NCBI GenBank assembly: GCA_964599235.1
Contig: CAZRDX010000012.1
Location: 1-14,518, forward strand
Length of the DNA stretch: 14,518 nucleotides
Direction: 5' to 3'
Source of the DNA: DRPN01 sp964599235
GTDB lineage: Bacteria; Bacteroidota; Bacteroidia; Bacteroidales; VadinHA17
Both the position numbers and the translations under genes were made by a program. Shown here piece by piece: positions 6,853 to 11,881 of this stretch (its first letter is position 1; each line of letters opens with the position of its first letter). Below the pieces are notes generated by a model. The model was not told the DNA's origin and searched no databases. It saw nothing but the letters and a program-made list of their open reading frames with translations.

Positions 6853-8058
6853 ATGAAGATCGGTATTTTGCGAGAGACGAAGACCCCTCCCGACCGGCGG
6901 GTGCCTTTTGCTCCGGCCCAGTTGCGGGAGCTGATGCGGCAGTATCCCGGCGTGGAGGTGGTGGTACAGCCCAGCACCCTGCGGGCCTATAGCGATGATG
7001 AATACCGCGAGGCAGGTATCCCCCTGCAGGAAGAGCTCAACGACTGTGACGTGCTCATGGGGGTCAAGGAGGTGAAGAGCGACACCCTGCTGCCGGGGAA
7101 GACCTACTTTTTTTTCTCCCATACGGCCAAGAAGCAGCCGTACAACCGCGGGCTGCTGCGTGAGGTGCTGCGGCGCCGCATCCGGCTGGTCGATTACGAG
7201 TATCTCACCACTCCCGGCGGAGCACGTGTGGTGGCTTTCGGCCGCTGGGCCGGCATCGTGGGGGCTTACAACGCCCTGCGTGCCTGGGGCGAACGTACCG
7301 GCACCTTCTCTTTGCGTCCGGCCTGGCAGTGTCACGACCGGCAGGAGATGACCGCGCAGTTACGGCAGGTGAAGCTGCCCCCCCTGCGTATCCTCATCAC
7401 CGGCGGAGGACGGGTGGCCTACGGTGCCCTGGAGACCCTCGAGCCCCTCGCCCTGCGTCGCGTGGCCGCCGAAGAGTTCCTCACCGCCGTCTACGACGAG
7501 CCGGTGGTCTGCCGCATCGACCCCGACCACTACGTGGTGCGCCGCGACCTGCGCCCTTTCTCCCTGAACGACTTCTTCGAACATCCCGACGCCTACCGGT
7601 CGGTCTTCCTGCCCTATACGCGTGTCACCGACCTGTTCATCGCCTGCCATTACTGGGACCCCCGCTCGCCCGTCTTCATGAGGTCGGAGGATTATCGTCG
7701 TCCCGGTTTTGCCATGAAGGTGATCGCCGACGTGAGCTGCGACATCGGCGGGCCTATCCCCTCCACCCTGCGGGCCTCGACCATCGAACAGCCTTTTTAC
7801 GGTTACGATCCCCGCAGCGGCGAAGAGACCGAACCTTTCCGCGAGGATGCCGTGACGGTGATGGCCGTCGACAACCTGCCGGGCGAGTTGCCCCGGGATG
7901 CGTCCGAAGATTTCGGGCGCATGCTCCTCGAACATGTTATGCCCGCCCTCCTGGGGGATGACCGGGATGGTATCATCGACCGCGCTACCATTGCCGAGGA
8001 CGGGAACCTCACGCCGCGTTTCTCTTATCTGCAGGATTACGTGGAGGGAAAAGAATGA
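6853..8058 (+). CDS. LYS1-like saccharopine dehydrogenase / alanine dehydrogenase superfamily oxidoreductase
   Basis: The 401-residue protein begins MKIGILRETKTPPDRRVPFA, the N-terminal signature of the AlaDh/PNT and saccharopine dehydrogenase superfamily (R-E-x-K...R). It follows the layout of fungal LYS1 (NAD-dependent, lysine-forming) rather than alanine dehydrogenase. Lys72 in GVKEVK and His90 in FFSHTAKKQ match the catalytic Lys77/His96 pair of yeast Lys1. YEYLTTPGGARVVAFGRWAG (115-134) matches the DxEfL..GRRVaAFG segment, ITGGGRVAYGA (182-192) is the nucleotide-binding glycine turn, and IADVSCDIGGPIPST matches the vDVSaD...NPiP segment. The frame is open upstream to 6649 but that part overlaps tmRNA. 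The ATG at 6847 (MAMKIG) is the alternative start. TAACTTCG at 6825-6832 is a near-consensus -7 box. The physiological substrate is uncertain. Confidence 0.85.
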   Translation: MKIGILRETKTPPDRRVPFAPAQLRELMRQYPGVEVVVQPSTLRAYSDDEYREAGIPLQEELNDCDVLMGVKEVKSDTLLPGKTYFFFSHTAKKQPYNRGLLREVLRRRIRLVDYEYLTTPGGARVVAFGRWAGIVGAYNALRAWGERTGTFSLRPAWQCHDRQEMTAQLRQVKLPPLRILITGGGRVAYGALETLEPLALRRVAAEEFLTAVYDEPVVCRIDPDHYVVRRDLRPFSLNDFFEHPDAYRSVFLPYTRVTDLFIACHYWDPRSPVFMRSEDYRRPGFAMKVIADVSCDIGGPIPSTLRASTIEQPFYGYDPRSGEETEPFREDAVTVMAVDNLPGELPRDASEDFGRMLLEHVMPALLGDDRDGIIDRATIAEDGNLTPRFSYLQDYVEGKE

Positions 8059-8065
8059 GCCTCTC

Positions 8066-8719
8066 TTAAGCTTCTTTCAGACGCCGGATGGTCTCTTCGG
8101 GCTCTTCCGAGGCGAAGACCGTATTGCCGGCTACCAGTACCTGGGCCCCTGCCTCGGTCAGCCGCGAGGCGTTCTCCAGCGTCACGCCGCCGTCCACCTC
8201 GATGAGGGTGTCGCTTCCCGTCTCCCGGATCATGGCCGCCAGACGGCGGATCTTGTCATAGGAATGCTCAATGAACTTCTGCCCGCCGAAGCCGGGGTTG
8301 ACCGACATCACCAGCACCAGGTCGGCCACCGGCAGGATCTCTTCCAGCAGCCGGACGGAGGTGTGGGGGTTGATCGAGACACCTGCTTTCATCCCTTTTT
8401 CGCGGATGGTCTGCAGGGTTCTGTGCAGGTGGGTACAGGCCTCGTAGTGGACGGTGAGCACCGAAGCGCCCGCCTCGGCAAAAGCATCCAGGTACCGGTC
8501 GGGGTCGACGATCATCAGATGCACGTCCAGCGGCTTGTGTGCATGGGCACGGATGGCCTTGATCACAGGAAAACCAAAAGAGATGTTGGGGACGAACAAC
8601 CCGTCCATGATGTCCAGATGGAACCAGTCGGCCCGGCTGCGGTTGACCATCTCTATGTCGCGCTGCAGATGGCCGAAATCGGCTGAGAGCAGCGAAGGTG
8701 CTACCAAAGGATAAGACAT
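8066..8719 (-). CDS. rpe: Ribulose-phosphate 3-epimerase
   Basis: This 217-residue TIM-barrel enzyme interconverts D-ribulose 5-phosphate and D-xylulose 5-phosphate in the pentose phosphate pathway (cytoplasm). Family motifs are in order: APSLLSADF (7-15), HLDIMDG (34-40) with catalytic Asp36, DVHLMI (65-70), the phosphate loop MSVNPGFGGQ (138-147) and VDGGV (175-179) with catalytic Asp176. His34, Asp36, His67 and Asp176 form the metal site. The length is typical. It lies 55 bp downstream of rpoD on the same strand but has its own TATTTTTG box. The 3' end comes within 7 bp of the converging LYS1-like gene, with no visible terminator between them. Confidence 0.97.
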   Translation of the reverse strand: MSYPLVAPSLLSADFGHLQRDIEMVNRSRADWFHLDIMDGLFVPNISFGFPVIKAIRAHAHKPLDVHLMIVDPDRYLDAFAEAGASVLTVHYEACTHLHRTLQTIREKGMKAGVSINPHTSVRLLEEILPVADLVLVMSVNPGFGGQKFIEHSYDKIRRLAAMIRETGSDTLIEVDGGVTLENASRLTEAGAQVLVAGNTVFASEEPEETIRRLKEA

Positions 8720-8746
8720 CTTTCCCCGAAGAATTGGTTACGTGGT

Positions 8747-8754
8747 CAAAAATA
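8747..8754 (-). promoter_or_regulatory. rpe promoter, -7 box TATTTTTG
   Basis: This exact TAnnTTTG match on the minus strand lies 27 bp before the rpe start and just past the rpoD stop codon. A run of eight T's directly upstream (minus strand) may help end rpoD transcription, but no stable hairpin precedes it. The -33 element is weak. Confidence 0.5.
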
Positions 8755-8774
8755 GTGAAAAAAAACGAGCGATG

Positions 8775-9638
8775 TCAGCCCAGATAGGTGCGCAGAAGCT
8801 TGCAGCGGGTCGACTGTTTGAGCTTTCTCAGGGCTTTTTCTTTGATCTGGCGCACCCGCTCGCGGGTGAGCCCCATGAGATCGCCTATCTCGTCAAGGGT
8901 GTGTGGATGACTGTTGCCGAGACCGAAATAAAGCCGTACGATCTCAGCCTCCCGGGGGGTGAGGGTATTGAGTACCCGTTCGATCTCATGGCGCAGCGAT
9001 TCGTGCAGCAGCTCCTTGTCCGGTTTCAGCGAATCCTCGCTGAAAAGGATGTCATACATGTTCATGTCCTCATCGGGGTTGACAGGAGCATCCATCGATA
9101 TCGACTGGCCGGCGGCCAGGATCGAATCGCGCACCTCCGAAGGAGCCAGTTGCAGGGCATGGGCGATCTCCACGAAAGTAGGCTCACGCTCATGTTCCTG
9201 CTCAAGGCGGGAGAACATTTTGTTGATCTTATTGATGAAACCCAGCTTGTTGAGCGGAAGACGTACGATCCTCGCCTGTTCGGCCAGCGCCTGCAGGATC
9301 GACTGCCGGATCCACCACACCGCATAGGAGATGAACTTGAATCCCCGCGTCTCGTCGAAACGCAGGGCCGCCTTGATCAGGCCCACATTGCCCTCGTTGA
9401 TGAGGTCGGGGAGGCTCATCCCCTGCCCCTGGTACTGTTTGGCGACCGACACCACGAAACGCAGGTTGGCCTTCACCAGCCTCTCCAGCGCCGTCATATC
9501 CCCCTGACGGATACGCCTGGCCAGCTCCACCTCCTCGTCGCCGGTGAGCAGATCAAGCTTGCCGATGTCATGAAGATACTTGTCCAGCGAAAGCTCCTCG
9601 CGGTTGGTGACCTGCTTGATGATCTTCAGTTGCTTCAT
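8775..9638 (-). CDS. rpoD: Primary sigma factor of the Bacteroidetes RpoD type
   Basis: The protein is 287 residues from MKQLKIIKQVTNREELSLDK, the usual Bacteroidetes RpoD start; an in-frame ATG at 9662 would add eight uncharacteristic residues. There is no region 1.1, as expected in this phylum. Region 1.2 (SLDKYLHDIGK) is followed by region 2 with NLRFVVSVAKQYQGQGMSLPDLINEGN and the -7 recognition helix RFDETRGFKFISYAVWWIRQSI (93-114). Region 3 is around EREPTFVEIAHAL. Region 4 has TLTPREAEIVRLYFGLG and the helix-turn-helix TLDEIGDLMGLTRERVRQIKEKALRKLK (247-274). This factor directs RNA polymerase to TTTG / TAnnTTTG promoters such as those found elsewhere in this window. It is divergent from rho. 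I could not identify its own promoter with confidence. Confidence 0.97.
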   Translation of the reverse strand: MKQLKIIKQVTNREELSLDKYLHDIGKLDLLTGDEEVELARRIRQGDMTALERLVKANLRFVVSVAKQYQGQGMSLPDLINEGNVGLIKAALRFDETRGFKFISYAVWWIRQSILQALAEQARIVRLPLNKLGFINKINKMFSRLEQEHEREPTFVEIAHALQLAPSEVRDSILAAGQSISMDAPVNPDEDMNMYDILFSEDSLKPDKELLHESLRHEIERVLNTLTPREAEIVRLYFGLGNSHPHTLDEIGDLMGLTRERVRQIKEKALRKLKQSTRCKLLRTYLG

Positions 9639-9692
9639 GATGGAGGAAGGCCTACTTGTCATTCCTTTTTTACGTGAGCCCGAAAGGAAAAG

Positions 9693-9837
9693 TTACCTGT
9701 GAAGGGGAAAACCCTTTTTCAGGTAGCATGACCATAAAAAAACTGTTCCATAAATTTGAGATATTCTCCGCTTTTCTGTAATATTGCAGCGGAAATCGCA
9801 GGTAATCCCCGGGCACCATCCCTTAATCCCTTACCTG
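9693..9837. repeat. Four copies of the TTACCTG/CAGGTAA heptamer between rpoD and rho
   Basis: TTACCTG occurs at 9693-9699 and 9831-9837, CAGGTAA at 9799-9805, and the one-mismatch CAGGTAG at 9720-9726. They form two inverted pairs. The first (9694-9725) has an extra inner stem AAGGG/CCCTT and lies in the rpoD upstream region. The second (9799-9837) lies in the rho leader, downstream of its promoter. They could be operator half-sites or stems in the two leader RNAs. The repeats are observed; the function is inferred. Confidence 0.45.
9755..9786 (+). promoter_or_regulatory. rho promoter, TTTG-N20-TAATATTG
   Basis: TTTG (9755-9758) and TAATATTG (9779-9786) are separated by 20 bp. This is the spacing of Bacteroidetes -33/-7 elements, with one mismatch in the -7 box. 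It predicts transcription starting near 9792 and a leader of about 125 nt before the rho ATG at 9917. Confidence 0.6.
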
Positions 9838-9916
9838 GACCAACAAGATCTTCCTTTCGATGGAATTTTGTTCAACCTAAACATGGTGTTTTTATCCATT
9901 TAATTCATCATCATTC

Positions 9917-11737
9917 ATGTACGATATTAATAATCTGGAAAAGAAGAAACTGGACGAGCTGAAAGAGATCGCCAAGGCGATGGGCATACGTCGCGCTTAT
10001 TCCAAGGCCAAGCGCGAGCTGATCTATGAGATCCTGGATCTTCAGGCGGTGCTGGATGCCAAGAAGAGTACGCAGGCACAGGAGGAACGCAAGGAGCAGG
10101 AGGAAGCCACGCGTACGGTGCGGCGCAGGCGGACCCGTAAGACCAAGGAACAGAACGGCAACGACCAGGAGAAAACTTCCCTCCAGACGGCCACCGCCCC
10201 TCCGGAGACAAAAAGCGAAGAGGGATCAAAACTTAATGAAGGACAGCCTCAGAACCAGCAGGGTGCCGCGGCCGGACAGAACGAGGCACCAGCCACCTCT
10301 TCCCGCCGGGCCCGGATCATACGCAAGCCTCCCACCGAAGAGGACCGACGCCGCGATGAAGAGCTGGCTCGTCAGGCTCAGCAGCAGGAAAACACCTCCT
10401 CAGCCGAGGCCGTACAGACGGAAATACCCCTGCAGGAAAACAACAACGGATACGAGTCCGGTCAGCCCAAAAAACGCAGAAGGAAAAAACGCACGGATAA
10501 GGAGGAACAGCAGCAGCAACCGCAGCAACACATGCCGGCACCCCAGGCGCAGGGGGAGAGCGGCCAGGAGAGAGGAGAAGAGAAAAAACACGAGGAGAAA
10601 AAAGAGGAACGTTACAACTTTGAGGGCATCGTCACCACTACCGGCGTGCTGGAGATCATGCCCGACGGTTACGGTTTCCTTCGCTCTTCCGACTACAATT
10701 ACCTCAATTCGCCCGATGATGTCTATGTTTCCCAGGCGCAGATCAAGTCGTTCGGCCTGAAAACGGGAGATACCATCACCGGGACCATCCGTCCGCCGCG
10801 GGAGGGGGAGAAATATTTTCCTTTGGTGAAGATCGAAGAGATCAACGGCCGTGATCCCGATTTCATTCGCGACCGGGTGCCTTTTGATTATCTGACGCCG
10901 CTCTTCCCGGATGAGAAGTTCAAGATCTGTGATGAGAAATACGGGAATCTGTCGGTGCGTGTACTGGATCTCTTTGCTCCCATCGGCAAGGGCCAGCGGG
11001 GATTGATCGTTGCCCAGCCCAAGACGGGCAAGACGGTTCTGCTGAAAGATGTGGCCAATGCCATTGCCCGTTTCCAGCCGGATGTCTATCTGATCGTGTT
11101 GCTCATCGATGAACGGCCCGAGGAGGTGACCGATATGGCGCGCAACGTCAAGGCCGAGGTGATCGCTTCCACCTTTGACGAGCCGGCCGAACGCCATGTG
11201 CGTGTGGCCAACATCGTTCTGGAGAAGGCCAAACGGCTGGTGGAGTGTGGTCACGATGTGGTGATCCTCCTCGACTCGATCACCCGTCTGGCACGGGCTT
11301 TCAACACCATCGCCCCCGCTTCGGGACGTGTCCTTTCGGGGGGGGTCGACTCCAACGCCCTGCAGAAACCCAAACGTTTCTTCGGTGCTGCCAGGAACAT
11401 CGAGGGAGGCGGCTCGCTCACCATCCTCGCCACCGCCCTCACCGAGACCGGCTCGAAGATGGACGACGTCATCTTCGAAGAGTTCAAAGGCACGGGCAAC
11501 ATGGAACTGCAGCTCGACAGGAAACTGGCCAACCGGCGTATCTATCCCGCCGTCGACATCAACGCTTCCGGAACACGCCGCGAAGACCTCCTGCTCGACA
11601 AGAACACCCTCAACAAGGTATGGGTCCTGCGAAACTACCTGGCCGACATGACCCCCATCGAGGCCATGGAGTTCCTGCGCGACCGCATGCTGCAGACCCG
11701 ATCGAACGAAGAGTTCCTAATCTCGATGAACAACTGA
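9917..11737 (+). CDS. rho: Transcription termination factor Rho with long disordered insertion
   Basis: The 606-residue hexameric RNA helicase/ATPase releases transcripts from RNA polymerase. Residues 1-45 form the N-terminal helical domain (MYDINNLEKKKLDELKEIAK). Residues ~48-232 are a low-complexity insertion rich in Gln, Glu, Arg, Lys and Pro (for example KKRRRKKR at 185-192 and the Gln run at 198-204). Residues ~235-310 are the cold-shock-like RNA-binding domain with DGYGFLRS and DDVYVSQAQI. The ATPase core has P-loop AQPKTGKT (366-373), LLIDERPEEV (395-404), Walker B VVILLDSITRLARA (448-461), the Q-loop region VDSNALQKPKRFFGAARN and the C-terminal ETGSKMDDVIFEEFKGTGNMEL. E. coli Rho has 419 residues, so the insertion accounts for the extra length. 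The start at 9917 fits the family N-terminus. Confidence 0.98.
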   Translation: MYDINNLEKKKLDELKEIAKAMGIRRAYSKAKRELIYEILDLQAVLDAKKSTQAQEERKEQEEATRTVRRRRTRKTKEQNGNDQEKTSLQTATAPPETKSEEGSKLNEGQPQNQQGAAAGQNEAPATSSRRARIIRKPPTEEDRRRDEELARQAQQQENTSSAEAVQTEIPLQENNNGYESGQPKKRRRKKRTDKEEQQQQPQQHMPAPQAQGESGQERGEEKKHEEKKEERYNFEGIVTTTGVLEIMPDGYGFLRSSDYNYLNSPDDVYVSQAQIKSFGLKTGDTITGTIRPPREGEKYFPLVKIEEINGRDPDFIRDRVPFDYLTPLFPDEKFKICDEKYGNLSVRVLDLFAPIGKGQRGLIVAQPKTGKTVLLKDVANAIARFQPDVYLIVLLIDERPEEVTDMARNVKAEVIASTFDEPAERHVRVANIVLEKAKRLVECGHDVVILLDSITRLARAFNTIAPASGRVLSGGVDSNALQKPKRFFGAARNIEGGGSLTILATALTETGSKMDDVIFEEFKGTGNMELQLDRKLANRRIYPAVDINASGTRREDLLLDKNTLNKVWVLRNYLADMTPIEAMEFLRDRMLQTRSNEEFLISMNN

Positions 11738-11746
11738 TAATTTTTG

Positions 11747-11754
11747 TATCTTTA
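11747..11754 (+). promoter_or_regulatory. Candidate nifJ promoter, -7 box TATCTTTA
   Basis: TATCTTTA differs from TAnnTTTG at the last base and lies nine bases after the rho stop codon. No good -33 TTTG is visible. It would give nifJ a leader of about 120 nt. A second possible box, TAATTTTTG (one extra T), overlaps just upstream at 11738-11746. Confidence 0.35.
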
Positions 11755-11818
11755 ACCTCCTTTCCGGTACGGTATGACAAAATTCATGAACATACGGCCT
11801 GAAGGGTGTTAAATTCGC

Positions 11819-11855
11819 GACGGATGCCTCCGGGTTCCGTCATCAAGTATTTTTT
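11819..11855 (+). terminator. Weak hairpin plus T-run in the nifJ leader
   Basis: GACGGA (11819-11824) pairs with TCCGTC (11836-11841) around an 11-base loop. A T-run follows at 11850-11855, after an eight-base gap. It could be the rho terminator or an attenuator-like element before nifJ. The stem is only 6 bp and the T-run is displaced, so the call is tentative. Confidence 0.3.
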
Positions 11856-11881
11856 AGGGTATTTCATAAAACGATAGGACA

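Noticed and set aside
9756..9962. 68-codon plus-strand frame in the rpoD-rho gap
   Set aside because: It overlaps the rho promoter and the start of rho in another frame, and has no recognisable features.
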